Assembly: GCF_003226555.1 (NCBI RefSeq)
Contig: NZ_QKQS01000006.1
Location: forward strand, 62,001-126,000
DNA length: 64,000 nt
Reading direction: 5' to 3'
Source: Rhodopseudomonas palustris
GTDB lineage: Bacteria > Pseudomonadota > Alphaproteobacteria > Rhizobiales > Xanthobacteraceae
Each line of letters starts with the position of its first letter. Within the stretch, counting starts at the first letter, position 1. The notes below the pieces were generated by a model. That model was not told where the DNA came from and made no database searches. It worked only from the letters and a program-made list of their open reading frames with translations. Positions 1 through 9,037 of the stretch are shown here, piece after piece. Made by a program: the position numbers and the translations under genes.

Positions 1-118
1 CGAGGACCACCGGCCGCCGCAGCGAACGGCGCAGGATGTCGTGCTGCGGCCGGCGCAGCCCGAACGCCAAGGCGGTGAAGCCCAGCAGGCAGAGAAGCTG
101 CGCCAGCGCATGGCTCAT
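1..118 (-). CDS. DUF3325 family membrane protein (3' part beyond the window)
   Basis: Only the first 39 codons are inside the window; the gene runs off the left edge. The visible start is hydrophobic (MSHALAQLLCLLGFTALAFG), then turns basic, which fits a first membrane helix followed by a cytoplasmic loop. Its ATG overlaps the TGA of the PepSY gene in an ATGA, so translation is probably coupled. DUF3325 proteins are small inner-membrane proteins found at the end of iron-uptake operons with DUF3649 and PepSY proteins, and this position matches. The family call rests mainly on context because most of the protein is missing. Confidence 0.6.
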   Translation of the reverse strand, partial: MSHALAQLLCLLGFTALAFGLRRPQHDILRRSLRRPVVL

Positions 119-1740
119 GTCGCGGCCTCTCCGGAGATGGCCACGCGATCGCCGCGCAGCTCCGAGGCGCGCGAAGGACGCAGCCGTGCCCCGTGCCGCG
201 CGGTGCGGATCGCCAGCACCGCATGCAGCAGCGCCAGCGCCCAGCACATCAGGTCGGTGCCGGCGAACACCCAGTCGCCGTTCGCGAGGCTGTGCCACAG
301 CGGGCGCTGCGTCGTCGCAGCATTCAGCACCGGGACCAGCGCCAGCAACGCGGCGGCGGCCCAGAGCTGCTCGACCCACGCCGCCCTGGCCGGCCGCAGC
401 AGCGCATGCAGCAGCGTCAGCCCCCAGACGATGAAAAACAGATGGACCTCCCAGAACGCCCGCTCCTGCATCTGAACAGGTAGCAGCCGGTTCGCCCACA
501 GGAACCCCGTCATCGCGATCGACAGTCCGGGGATGCTGGCGATGTTGAGCCTCTCGACCAGCCGGAAGCCGACATGCGGCCGTTCCGGATCGGGCAGCTT
601 CTGCCGCCGCTTCACCGTCCACATCACCAGCCCGGTGCCGACCATCGCGGTGCCCATCAGGCTGGCGAGGAAGTACAGCCACCGCGTCTCCAGATCGCTG
701 AAGCGGCCGAGATGCAGCGCGTACATCACGCCGCGGGTCTCCGCTGCGGCGCCGACACGATCATGCACGGCGAGCAGCTTGCCGGTGGCGCCGTCGAACT
801 CGACGTAATCGGGGCTCATCGATACGCGCCCGGCATCGCCCCTAGTTACTGCGATGCGTGCCGTCGCGTCGCCCGGATTGGTGGCGTTGACGCGCCCGAC
901 ATCGATCGTTCCCCAGCGCTGCTGCGTCTGCCGCACCATCGCCTCGATCGACCCCAGCGGGACCTTGTCGCCGCTCGGCTTGCCGGCCTGGATGAAGGCG
1001 CTGAGTTCGGCGGTGAGCTGCTGGCGTTCCGCCGGCGTCTTGATGGCGGCGCGTTCGCCCCACGGCACGTACAGCGCCATCAGCGTCACCAGACCGGTGT
1101 AGGTGATCATCAGATGGAACGGCAGCCCGAACACCGACAGCGCATTGTGGGCGTCCAGCCAGGAGCGCTGGCCCTTGCCCCAGCGGAAGGTGAAGAAGTC
1201 GGTGAAGATCTTCTTGTGGGTGATCACGCCGGCCACGATCGCCACCAGCATGAACATCGCCGCGAGACCCGCGAGCAACCGTCCCCAGAACGGCGACATG
1301 TAGTAGAATTGAAAATGGAAGCGATAGAAGAAATCACCGCCGAGCGTGTCCCGTGCCTCGACGCGATGGCCGGTGACCGGATCGAAGTGGTCTTGACCGA
1401 ACGCGCGTGCGCCCTTTCCGCCGGGAATCCGCCAGAACGCGTAGACGGTGTTGCTGCGCTCGTCGGGAAGTTTGATGCTCCACTGCGTCGCATTCGGCGC
1501 GATCCGGCCGATTTCGTCGGCGACCCGCTGCGCCACCACCGCCGGATCGAGCGGCTGCGTCAGGCGGGGCAGCTCCGGCCGCATCCACTGCGACAGCTCT
1601 TCCTTGAAGTACGACACCGTGCCGGTGAGGAACATCGCGTACAGCACCCAGCCGAGCAGCAGGCCGCTCCAGGTGTGCAGGCCGGACATGCTTTGCCGGA
1701 GGCCGCGATGGGTGGCTCGTCGATCGTGGGGCTTGGTCAC
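115..1740 (-). CDS. PepSY-associated transmembrane protein (iron-uptake operon)
   Basis: A 541-residue inner-membrane protein of the PepSY_TM family. The first helix lies near residues 20-45 (HTWSGLLLGWVLYAMFLTG), with further helices near 155-175, 205-230 and 355-375 and a cluster at the C-terminus (about 400-520). A large periplasmic part lies between residues 50 and 150. Family members are linked to siderophore use, possibly as ferric reductases, but the reaction is not established. The start is GTG 13 bases after the DUF3649 stop, with a GAGG-rich stretch upstream. It overlaps the DUF3325 gene by 4 bases. It very likely works with the TonB receptor that begins this operon. Confidence 0.85.
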   Translation of the reverse strand: MTKPHDRRATHRGLRQSMSGLHTWSGLLLGWVLYAMFLTGTVSYFKEELSQWMRPELPRLTQPLDPAVVAQRVADEIGRIAPNATQWSIKLPDERSNTVYAFWRIPGGKGARAFGQDHFDPVTGHRVEARDTLGGDFFYRFHFQFYYMSPFWGRLLAGLAAMFMLVAIVAGVITHKKIFTDFFTFRWGKGQRSWLDAHNALSVFGLPFHLMITYTGLVTLMALYVPWGERAAIKTPAERQQLTAELSAFIQAGKPSGDKVPLGSIEAMVRQTQQRWGTIDVGRVNATNPGDATARIAVTRGDAGRVSMSPDYVEFDGATGKLLAVHDRVGAAAETRGVMYALHLGRFSDLETRWLYFLASLMGTAMVGTGLVMWTVKRRQKLPDPERPHVGFRLVERLNIASIPGLSIAMTGFLWANRLLPVQMQERAFWEVHLFFIVWGLTLLHALLRPARAAWVEQLWAAAALLALVPVLNAATTQRPLWHSLANGDWVFAGTDLMCWALALLHAVLAIRTARHGARLRPSRASELRGDRVAISGEAAT

Positions 1741-1753
1741 GCCTCGCGCCTCA

Positions 1754-2035
1754 TCAGGAAGCCGACCACGCCAGCGGCGCCAGCAGCGCGGCGAAGATGG
1801 CGAGGCCGATCCATACTCTCAGCGCGCTCTGCGCCGCGAATGCCCAGATCACCACGGACGCACAGACTGCGAAGCTCGCGAGCTGGCCGGTGAGCACCGC
1901 CTGCGGTTTGCTGATCGGCAGCGCCAGCACCGCAACGCTGCAAAGCGCAGCCAGCGCGTAGCCGCCGAGCAGCGCTGCGACGATGCGCGACGCCAGCGCA
2001 CCGATCGACCGAACGCGATGCGCCCGCGCCGTCAT
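1754..2035 (-). CDS. DUF3649 family small membrane protein
   Basis: A 93-residue, very hydrophobic protein with about three predicted membrane helices (near residues 15-38, 45-65 and 68-90). Its ATG overlaps the stop of the DUF4198 gene in an ATGA. DUF3649 proteins sit beside PepSY and DUF3325 genes in iron-uptake operons, exactly as here. Function is unknown; a structural role in an inner-membrane complex with the PepSY protein is an inference. No catalytic motif is visible. Confidence 0.75.
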   Translation of the reverse strand: MTARAHRVRSIGALASRIVAALLGGYALAALCSVAVLALPISKPQAVLTGQLASFAVCASVVIWAFAAQSALRVWIGLAIFAALLAPLAWSAS

Positions 2036-2754
2036 TTACGCGGCGCAGCCGGCGTCGCCGGTGGACCGGGCGGAAGCGGCGGCAGCCCGTCCGGCTTCTC
2101 GTAAGTCACGGCGGTGGCGTAGCTGATTGCGTCGTACTTCTCGCCCGCACGCTCGCCCGCGGCCTTGTCGGTGACGCTGACTTCGGCGACGTAGATGCCC
2201 TTCCATGGCATATCGAAGGAGACGAGGCCCTGCGCGTCGGTGCGCGCTTCCTTCGCCCACCCCGACTGCGTCGTCAGCGTCACCTTGGTCTTCGGCTTCG
2301 GCTGGTCCTTGAACACCAGCTTGAACTGGCCCGGCTGCCCGGTCGGTACCAGATCGAGCGGCAGCTTCGGCTGCTGGGCGTTGAAGCCGGTGATCAGGCG
2401 GGCGCCCGGATAGAACCAGCTCCTTACCTCCTTGTCCTGCTGCTTCCAGGTGTAGAGCGGATAGTTCGCATCCTCGGCGACGATGCTGTCTCCGGTCGCC
2501 GCGGCGAACGGCAGCTTGAAGCCATCCGCCGACTTGGTTGCATCGGCGTTCTGCTCGCCCTTGGCGGAGACGAGTGTCGCGGTCACCTTGGCGAACTTGT
2601 CGAGCAGCCCCGGCGAGGCTTCACGCAGGTTTTCGCCGAACTCGCCGAACCGCACCACGGCTGCGCCGTCCGCCTGCTCGATCCAGATCTGGTGCGCCTG
2701 CGCGGAGGTCATCGCGCCGAGCATTGCAAGCATCGCGAGAGAGAGTTTTTTCAT
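2032..2754 (-). CDS. DUF4198 periplasmic protein
   Basis: A 240-residue exported protein. A clear signal peptide (MKKLSLAMLAMLGAMTSAQA) is followed by HQIW, so cleavage would leave a histidine at the mature N-terminus, a possible metal ligand. DUF4198 proteins are beta-rich periplasmic proteins often found in nickel, cobalt or iron uptake loci. ATG 2754 is preferred over the in-frame GTG at 2763 because AAGG lies 8 bases upstream of it. The C-terminus is proline-rich (PPLPPGPPATPAAP). It lies between the receptor and the inner-membrane genes of the iron operon, so a role in passing metal across the periplasm is plausible but unproven. Confidence 0.75.
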   Translation of the reverse strand: MKKLSLAMLAMLGAMTSAQAHQIWIEQADGAAVVRFGEFGENLREASPGLLDKFAKVTATLVSAKGEQNADATKSADGFKLPFAAATGDSIVAEDANYPLYTWKQQDKEVRSWFYPGARLITGFNAQQPKLPLDLVPTGQPGQFKLVFKDQPKPKTKVTLTTQSGWAKEARTDAQGLVSFDMPWKGIYVAEVSVTDKAAGERAGEKYDAISYATAVTYEKPDGLPPLPPGPPATPAAPRK

Positions 2755-2780
2755 TCCGATCACCTTGCTTCGAAACGTGG

Positions 2781-2803
2781 GTGCCCGGCGCGAAGCCGGG
2801 CAC
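2781..2803 (-). other. GC-rich hairpin between receptor and DUF4198 genes
   Basis: A perfect 9-bp stem (GTGCCCGGC / GCCGGGCAC) with a 5-base loop lies between the receptor stop and the DUF4198 start. There is no T-run after it on the minus strand, so it looks more like an mRNA-stabilising or attenuating hairpin than a full terminator. It could let the receptor be made in excess over downstream proteins. Confidence 0.45.
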
Positions 2804-2827
2804 GGTGTTTGCCAATCGCAGCCGCGA

Positions 2828-5149
2828 TCAGAAATCGAACGCGGCCGACAACAAGTAGGTCCGCGGCGCGCCGACCGTGACGAAGGTCCCCGTGGTCAGC
2901 CAGTAGTTTTCGCCGGTGACGTTTTCAATGCTGGCACGGAAGGTCACCGGCTTGCCGGTGATCGCGGTCGTGGTGTAGCGCGCACCGAGGTCGAGCCGCG
3001 TCCAATCCGGGAAGCGTTGCGTCGGCAGGTTGGCGCTCGTCAGATACGAACCCGAGGTGTAGATCACCCGGCCGTTGAGCGCGAGCCCGCGCACCCACGG
3101 CGTATCCCAGTCGAGGCCGGCGGAGACGGTCGTATCCGGCACGCCGGCCGCATCGTTGCCTCGCTCCAGCGGGTTGGTCGGATTGGTCAGCTCGGGCTTG
3201 AGGAAAGTCGCGCTGGCCATGCCGCGCAGCCCAGGCAGGATCAGGCCGTACACCGACAGCTCGACGCCGCGGTTGCGCTGCTCGCCGTCATAGGCGAGTT
3301 CGTTGGCGGCGTTGCGGATCGAATTCGGCCGCGTGATCTGGAACACCGCCGCAGTGGTGGTAATGGTGCCCCAATCGACCTTGATACCGGCTTCCTGCTG
3401 CTTCGACTTGTACGGCGCCAGCACCGCACCGGTGTTGGCATAACCAGCACCGACGATTGTGCCACGGCTCAAGCCCTCGGCGTAGTTGGCGTACAGCGAC
3501 ACGTTGTGCCACGGCTTGATGACGATACCGGCGAGCGGCGTCGTGGCGCTGGCGTCGTAGCCGCTGGTCAGCGCCCCCGTGGTGGTGTTGAAGCTGTCCA
3601 CCTTCACGTTCTGCTGGCGAGCGCCGAGCGTCAGCAGCACCGTATCGTTCAGGAACGACATCGTGTCGGCAATCGCGACACTGGTCAGCGTCGTGTCGGA
3701 AGACTTCTGCGGAGCGTTCCGTGCACCCGTGACGAACGGCAGCGGCGACGGATTGTAGATGTTCGACGGTACCGACTGCGCCGCGGAGTTGGCCACATAG
3801 GCGTTGCCGGCTTCCTGATTGAAGCCGGTGTAGGCGACGTTGACCGAGTGGCCGATGAAGCCGGTGTTGAACTTGGCCCGCACACCGGCATTGCCGCTGA
3901 CCGTCTGGCTGTACGAGTCGTAGTAAGCGTTGATCAGCCGGAAATTGCCGAACTGATCGATGCCACCCGTATAGCCGGAGACCCGGGAATCCGGGAAGGT
4001 CTGGTAGTTCTCGCCCTGCCGATAGCCGAGGCCGGCATAAGCGGTCAGCCAATCGGTGATGTCGTATTCGAGCCCGGACGCGATGGTGTGATCCCGCTGA
4101 TTCAGCACTGTCCCGGGATACCAGTTACCCCGCGCGTCCGGCGGCGCGGGAATGAACGGAACCCCCGTCTGGATGCTCATCTGCGGGCGGAAGTTCTTGG
4201 TGTCGTCGTTCTGGGTGATGGCGTCGAGCGTCCAGCGCAGACGATCGCCGCGATAGTCGACCGACAGGGCAGCGACGCCGCTACGCCAATTGCCACCGTC
4301 GACCGAGGCTTCGCCGTTGCGCGCGACGCCGTTGAAGCGAACGCCCCATTCCTTGTTGGCGCCGAACCTCTGGCTGGAGTCGAGCTGGACGCCGTAATTG
4401 CCGGCGCTCATGAAGAACGGCGTGACCCGCGCAAACGGCACCTCGGTGGCGCGCTTGGTGACGATGTTGACGGCGCCGCCGATGCTGCCGCCGGGCGCGA
4501 TGCCATTGATCAGCGCGCCGGGGCCCTTGAGCAGTTCGATCCGCTCGATGATCTGTGCCGGCACACGGCTCGACGACACCAGACCGTACAGACCGTTGAG
4601 GCCGACATCCGTCGCATTGACCTGGAAACCGCGGATCTGGAACGTGTCGTCGAAACCGTTCGGGCCGGTCGACAGCCGCACTGACGAATCGTTGATCAGA
4701 GTGTCGGCGGCGGTGCGGGCCTGCTGATCCTGGATCAGTTGCGAGGTGAAGTTCACGGTCGAGAACGGCGTGTTCATCACGCTGGTCGAGCCGAGCAGGC
4801 CGAGCGTGCCGCCCTGCGCCACCTGGCCGCCCGCATAGGCCGGCGCCGGTGCGCCGATGGTGCGGGTCGAACCCATGGTGGTCGGCGGCGCGGCCGGAGG
4901 CGGCGGCGGTTCGGCGGCGCGGCGCGGCGCCACCCGCGCGGCGCGCTGTGGTGTGGCGCGCGGCTGCGCGGTGCGCGTGGCGGGACGTGCGCGCTGCTGC
5001 GGCGCGTCGACCGAGACCGGCGGCAGCACGCGCCGCTCTGCGTCCTGCGCCCGCACCGGCGATGCACTCAGGCTCGCCACAGTGGCCGTGACGACGCCCG
5101 CAGCGACGCCCAGGTAAAGACGATTCTTGTTGTTCTTGAAGTTGCTCAC
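2828..5149 (-). CDS. TonB-dependent siderophore receptor
   Basis: A 773-residue outer-membrane receptor. Residues 1-34 look like a signal peptide ending ASPVRAQ. A TonB-box-like PPVSVDAP follows, then an Ala/Pro/Arg-rich linker (about 50-100), the plug domain (about 110-240, with ELLKGPGALINGIAPGG) and a 22-strand-type barrel ending in the aromatic C-terminus LLSAAFDF. Length and order fit the TonB-siderophore receptor family. The start is GTG. It is the first gene of the minus-strand iron operon ending at the left edge. The ligand cannot be read from sequence; a ferric siderophore is likely given the PepSY/DUF3649 partners. Confidence 0.9.
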   Translation of the reverse strand: MSNFKNNKNRLYLGVAAGVVTATVASLSASPVRAQDAERRVLPPVSVDAPQQRARPATRTAQPRATPQRAARVAPRRAAEPPPPPAAPPTTMGSTRTIGAPAPAYAGGQVAQGGTLGLLGSTSVMNTPFSTVNFTSQLIQDQQARTAADTLINDSSVRLSTGPNGFDDTFQIRGFQVNATDVGLNGLYGLVSSSRVPAQIIERIELLKGPGALINGIAPGGSIGGAVNIVTKRATEVPFARVTPFFMSAGNYGVQLDSSQRFGANKEWGVRFNGVARNGEASVDGGNWRSGVAALSVDYRGDRLRWTLDAITQNDDTKNFRPQMSIQTGVPFIPAPPDARGNWYPGTVLNQRDHTIASGLEYDITDWLTAYAGLGYRQGENYQTFPDSRVSGYTGGIDQFGNFRLINAYYDSYSQTVSGNAGVRAKFNTGFIGHSVNVAYTGFNQEAGNAYVANSAAQSVPSNIYNPSPLPFVTGARNAPQKSSDTTLTSVAIADTMSFLNDTVLLTLGARQQNVKVDSFNTTTGALTSGYDASATTPLAGIVIKPWHNVSLYANYAEGLSRGTIVGAGYANTGAVLAPYKSKQQEAGIKVDWGTITTTAAVFQITRPNSIRNAANELAYDGEQRNRGVELSVYGLILPGLRGMASATFLKPELTNPTNPLERGNDAAGVPDTTVSAGLDWDTPWVRGLALNGRVIYTSGSYLTSANLPTQRFPDWTRLDLGARYTTTAITGKPVTFRASIENVTGENYWLTTGTFVTVGAPRTYLLSAAFDF

Positions 5150-5483
5150 TCAACGCCCCCAATTCCAATGATTGGGGCCGGGGTAGGAGACGCAGACGAG
5201 AGAGGCAACGAGGTACGGTTTAGAATCGATATACGTCGATCGGAGCGCCGCACTAACAACTTAGAACGGCTCTATTGTTCCTGCTGTGACCGATTTGCGC
5301 GGCCTGCGTGTCGTCGCCGAATTTGCCGAAAGCAATCGCTTGCCAGGCAACGCCTATGATGGCGTTGCGCCACCACAAGCGATCGCGCAGCTCAATCTAG
5401 AACGATTCCGAACTTGCGCGACTTCGTCGAGGATCAGCACGAGGCTCGCGCAACGCGAGGTGACGTTGTGACGCGGTGTTCGT
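5150..5483. promoter_or_regulatory. Upstream region of iron operon with Irr/ICE-like half-sites
   Basis: No credible gene is seen here. It contains the promoter for the receptor at 5149. Three sites resemble halves of the rhizobial iron control element (TTTAGAA...): TTTAGAATCG near 5219, TTAGAACGGCTCTA near 5260, and TAGAACGATTC near 5398. The last two are partly palindromic. Regulation by an Irr- or RirA-type regulator is inferred, not shown. Confidence 0.35.
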
Positions 5484-6890
5484 TCACCGCGGTGCGTCCG
5501 CAAGCGCGCCGAGAATCCGCACCCACGAGCGAATCCCCTTCTGAAAACTGTTCAGATCGTATTTCTCGTTCGGCGAATGGATATTGTCGTCGTCGAGCCC
5601 GAAGCCGATCAGCACCGAGTCGAGGCCAAGCGTCCGCTTGAAATCGGCCACGATCGGGATCGAGGCGCCGGAGCCGATCAACACTGCGTCCTTGCCCCAC
5701 TCGTCGGTGAGCGCGCGGCTCGCTGCAGTCAGCGGCTTCATGTCCCACGGCAGCGCGATCGCTGCGCCGTTGGAGTGGTCGAGGAATTCGGCGCGGCAAT
5801 CGCCCGGCAGCCGCGCAGTAACGTAGGCGCGGAAGGCGTCGCGGATCTTGTTCGGGTCCTGCCCTTCGACGATCCGGAACGACACCTTGGCCGAAGCTTC
5901 CGCGGCGATCACCGTCTTCGAGCCCTCGCCGGTGTAACCGCCGACGATGCCGTTGATGTCGCAAGTCGGCCGCGAGATCAGTTGTTCGATCAGCAGACGA
6001 TCGTCCTCGCCGGCCGGAATCGACAGCCCGATCGGGCCGAGGAAACTCTCGGCGGTCAGGTTCAGCCCCTTCCACTGCGCCAAAATCTCCGGCGGCAGAT
6101 CCTTTACCCCGTCGTAGAAGCCCGGAATGGTGATGCGGCCGTGCTCGTCGTGCAGGCCGCCGAGAATCCTGGTCAGCACCCGGATCGGATTCTGCGCGCC
6201 GCCGCCATAGACGCCGGAGTGCAGATCGCGGTTCGCCGCCTTGATCTTCACCTCTTCGTAGACCAGGCCGCGCAGCGAGGTGGTGATCGCCGGCGTCGCC
6301 GGGTCCCACATCCCGGTGTCGCAGACCAGCGCGAAGTCGGCGGCAAGGTCCTTCTTGTTCGCATCGAGGAACGGCACGAAGTTCTTCGAGCCGACTTCCT
6401 CCTCGCCCTCGATCACGATGGTCAGGTCGATCGGCAATTCGCCTGTCGCATCCTTCCACGCCCGGCAAGCTTCGACGAAGGTCGAGAGCTGGCCTTTGTC
6501 GTCCTGCGCACCGCGCGCCACGATGATCTTGCGGCCGTCGGCATGGTCGGCGATCACCGGCTCGAACGGCGGCCGGTGCCACAGCTCGACGGGATCGACC
6601 GGCTGCACGTCGTAGTGGCCATAGAACAACGCGTGCGGCCGGTTGCCGGTGTTGGTCTTGGCTTTGGCGACGATCGCCGGATGCCCCGCGGTCGGCCGCA
6701 CCTCGGCGTCGAAGCCGATCGACGCAATGTCGGCGGCCAGATGCTCGGCCGCCACCTTGCAGTCCGCCGCGAACGCCGGATCGGCCGAGATCGACTTGAT
6801 CCGCAGCAGCGCGAACAGCCGCTGCAACGCGGCGTCGAAATCGGCATCGGCGCGGGCGAGCACCGTTTGAACGTGAGAGCTGGCGGACAT
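5484..6890 (-). CDS. M20 family metallo-dipeptidase
   Basis: A 468-residue cytoplasmic peptidase of the M20 (dipeptidase/ArgE/DapE) family with the zinc-site motifs in order: YGHYDVQP at 90-97, GAQDDKGQL at about 127-135, and EGEEEVGS at 161-168 containing the catalytic glutamates. A dimerisation domain occupies roughly 200-350. No signal peptide is seen. ATG 6890 has an AAGGA about 8 bases upstream. It probably hydrolyses di- or small peptides; the substrate cannot be predicted. It appears to be a single-gene unit, with repeats upstream separating it from the next minus-strand gene. Confidence 0.9.
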   Translation of the reverse strand: MSASSHVQTVLARADADFDAALQRLFALLRIKSISADPAFAADCKVAAEHLAADIASIGFDAEVRPTAGHPAIVAKAKTNTGNRPHALFYGHYDVQPVDPVELWHRPPFEPVIADHADGRKIIVARGAQDDKGQLSTFVEACRAWKDATGELPIDLTIVIEGEEEVGSKNFVPFLDANKKDLAADFALVCDTGMWDPATPAITTSLRGLVYEEVKIKAANRDLHSGVYGGGAQNPIRVLTRILGGLHDEHGRITIPGFYDGVKDLPPEILAQWKGLNLTAESFLGPIGLSIPAGEDDRLLIEQLISRPTCDINGIVGGYTGEGSKTVIAAEASAKVSFRIVEGQDPNKIRDAFRAYVTARLPGDCRAEFLDHSNGAAIALPWDMKPLTAASRALTDEWGKDAVLIGSGASIPIVADFKRTLGLDSVLIGFGLDDDNIHSPNEKYDLNSFQKGIRSWVRILGALADAPR

Positions 6891-6927
6891 GATGTGTTCC
6901 TTCTTTAGATGTGTCCGATGCCGCGGC

Positions 6928-6973
6928 CCTCATCCTTCGAGACGCGGCCTAACGGCCGCTCCTCAGGATGAGG
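6928..6973. repeat. Bradyrhizobium-type palindromic repeat, copy 1
   Basis: An imperfect palindrome beginning CCTCATCCTTCGAGACGCGG and ending CTCCTCAGGATGAGG, with a GGCCTAACGGCC centre. This kind of intergenic REP-like element is common in Bradyrhizobium and Rhodopseudomonas genomes. It lies between two minus-strand genes. Confidence 0.7.
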
Positions 6974-7019
6974 AAGCTGCGACATGTCGCAAAGAGCGAA
7001 CGAAGGCGATCTCGCACAG

Positions 7020-7059
7020 CCTCATGGTGAGGAGGCGCGCAGCGCCGTCTCGAACCATG
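7020..7059. repeat. Palindromic repeat, copy 2 (partly degraded)
   Basis: Starts CCTCATGGTGAGGAGGCGCG and ends CGTCTCGAACCATG. It is the sister form of the upstream repeat, with an inverted CATGGT/ACCATG core, but the final GAGG of the expected pattern has diverged. Confidence 0.6.
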
Positions 7060-7092
7060 CTGCCACGCGCCTGTGTCCAAACCGCAAACGCC

Positions 7093-8703
7093 TCACCGAC
7101 GCAACATGCCGCCGAGCGTGCCACGCACGATCGAGCGACCGACCGAGCCGCCTAGCGAGCCGCCGACCTTCTTGCCGAGTTCGGCGGCGAGGCCGCCGAC
7201 CACAGTGGTGGCGACAGTGCGGGCGACGTTGCGCGCCACCACCTGGCCGGTCGTGAGCTTGCCGCGCGGCGTGTTGGTGCCGAAGATTGTCGATACCATG
7301 CTGCCGAGCTGGCCGAACAGGCCGCCGCTGCCGGGCTCGGCCTCGTCACCGGCGGACTTGCCGTCGATCCGCGCGCGCAGTTTCTCGTAGGCGGATTCCG
7401 AATCCACCGCGGTATCATATTTGCCCTTCACGGGGCTCGCCGCGATGATCGCCTTGCGCTCTTCCGGCGTGATCGGTCCGATCCGCGCCGACGGCGGCCG
7501 CACCAGGACACGCTCGACGATCGCCGGCGTGCCGTTGCCTTCGAGGAACGATACCAGCGCCTCGCCCTTGCCGAGCTCGGTGATCACCTTGGCGGTATCC
7601 AGCTTCGGGTTCGGCCGGAAGGTGTCGGCCGCGGCCGCCACTGATTTCTGGTCGCGCGGCGTGAAGGCGCGCAGGGCGTGCTGCACCCGGTTTCCGAGCT
7701 GCGCGAGCACGCGGTCCGGCACATCGATCGGGTTCTGGGTGATGAAGTACACGCCGACGCCCTTGGAGCGGATCAGCCGCACCACCTGTTCAATTTTGTC
7801 CATCAACGGCTTGGGCGCATCGTTGAACAATAAGTGCGCCTCGTCGAAGAAGAACACCAGCTTCGGCTTGTCGGGATCGCCGACTTCCGGCAGCTCCTCG
7901 AACAGCTCCGACACCATCCACAACAGGAACGTGGCGTACAGCCGCGGATTGTTCATCAGCTTGTCGGCGACCAGAATATTGACCACGCCGCGGCCCTGAC
8001 TGTCGGTGCGGATGAAATCCTTGAGCAGCAGCGCCGGCTCGCCGAAGAATTTCTCGCCGCCCTGGTTCTCCAGAACCAGAAGCTGGCGCTGGATGGTGCC
8101 GACGGTCTGCTTGGTGACGTTGCCGAGTGCCTGCGCGGCCTGACGGATGTCGGCGTTGACGTCGCCATTGTCCGCCACCTTCTGGGCGATCGGCGCGATC
8201 GCGTCGAGCATCGCGCGCAGATCCTTCATGTCCATCAGCGGCAGGCCCATGTCGTCGGCGACACGGAACGCGACGTTGAGCACGCCCTCCTGCACGTCGT
8301 TGAGATCGAGCATGCGCGACAACAGCAGCGGCCCCATCTCGGAGACGGTGGCGCGCACCGGATGGCCCTGCTCGCCGAACACGTCCCAGAACACGGTGGT
8401 GAACTGATCCGGCTGGAATTTCAGCCCGATCTCCTGGGCACGCTTGAGGATGAAATCCTTGGCCTCGCCGACTTCCGCAATACCGGACAGATCGCCTTTG
8501 ATATCGGCGGCGAACACCGGCACCCCGGCCCGCGCGAAGCCTTCGGCCATCACCTGCAGCGACACGGTCTTGCCGGTGCCGGTGGCGCCGGTGACCAGAC
8601 CGTGGCGATTGGCGAGATTCAATGACAGCCACGCCGGCTGCTCGCCCTTCCCGATGAAAATCTTGCCGTCGGTATCACCGCTCGCGATGCCGCTCGCCGT
8701 CAT
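7093..8703 (-). CDS. HerA-like ATPase (DUF853 family)
   Basis: A 536-residue P-loop ATPase of the HerA/FtsK superfamily, DUF853 subfamily (E. coli YjgR type). Walker A GATGTGKT is at 39-46 and Walker B FFFDEAHLLF near 283-292. The C-terminal about 60 residues are Gly/Arg-rich and hydrophobic (VVARNVARTVATTVVGGLAAELG), perhaps a membrane or oligomer contact. HerA relatives pump or unwind DNA, usually with a NurA nuclease, but no nurA neighbour is seen and the role of DUF853 proteins is unknown. It starts at ATG 8703 and is separated from both neighbours. Confidence 0.85.
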   Translation of the reverse strand: MTASGIASGDTDGKIFIGKGEQPAWLSLNLANRHGLVTGATGTGKTVSLQVMAEGFARAGVPVFAADIKGDLSGIAEVGEAKDFILKRAQEIGLKFQPDQFTTVFWDVFGEQGHPVRATVSEMGPLLLSRMLDLNDVQEGVLNVAFRVADDMGLPLMDMKDLRAMLDAIAPIAQKVADNGDVNADIRQAAQALGNVTKQTVGTIQRQLLVLENQGGEKFFGEPALLLKDFIRTDSQGRGVVNILVADKLMNNPRLYATFLLWMVSELFEELPEVGDPDKPKLVFFFDEAHLLFNDAPKPLMDKIEQVVRLIRSKGVGVYFITQNPIDVPDRVLAQLGNRVQHALRAFTPRDQKSVAAAADTFRPNPKLDTAKVITELGKGEALVSFLEGNGTPAIVERVLVRPPSARIGPITPEERKAIIAASPVKGKYDTAVDSESAYEKLRARIDGKSAGDEAEPGSGGLFGQLGSMVSTIFGTNTPRGKLTTGQVVARNVARTVATTVVGGLAAELGKKVGGSLGGSVGRSIVRGTLGGMLRR

Positions 8704-9037
8704 CTTGTCGTTCCCTCGCCCGAAAACATCCCCACCGGCGATCGGTCGCCTGGTGCCGCACGCATCCTGCCTATCACAACGGAACCATTCAACGACGATC
8801 GCGGCGAGACGTTGTCGCGATATTCACCCTACCGCGCGCAACAACGCTTGATGCGTAGATTCCGACCGGCACGAGAGCGTATCCGGCGGCCACGGCTTTG
8901 CAATGTTGCAACACTGCCGGGACGAATCATACGGAAGGACTGTCGCGATCACTGGGGTCGCTTGTGTTTCGCGGAAGAGCAGATCAGGATGAATTCACAA
9001 CATGGACCGGCCTCAGAGCCGGCGTGGCGGGGGCGTG
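8704..9037. other. Divergent intergenic region
   Basis: Lies between the minus-strand HerA-like gene and the plus-strand small gene. It should hold both promoters. An AGGA at about 8986 could serve an alternative start at 9002. I see no convincing gene, hairpin terminator or repeat. Confidence 0.4.

Noticed and set aside
2483-4684. 733-codon plus-strand open frame
   Set aside because: Antisense shadow of the TonB receptor at 2828-5149. No family resemblance; Arg-rich composition typical of a complementary GC-rich frame.
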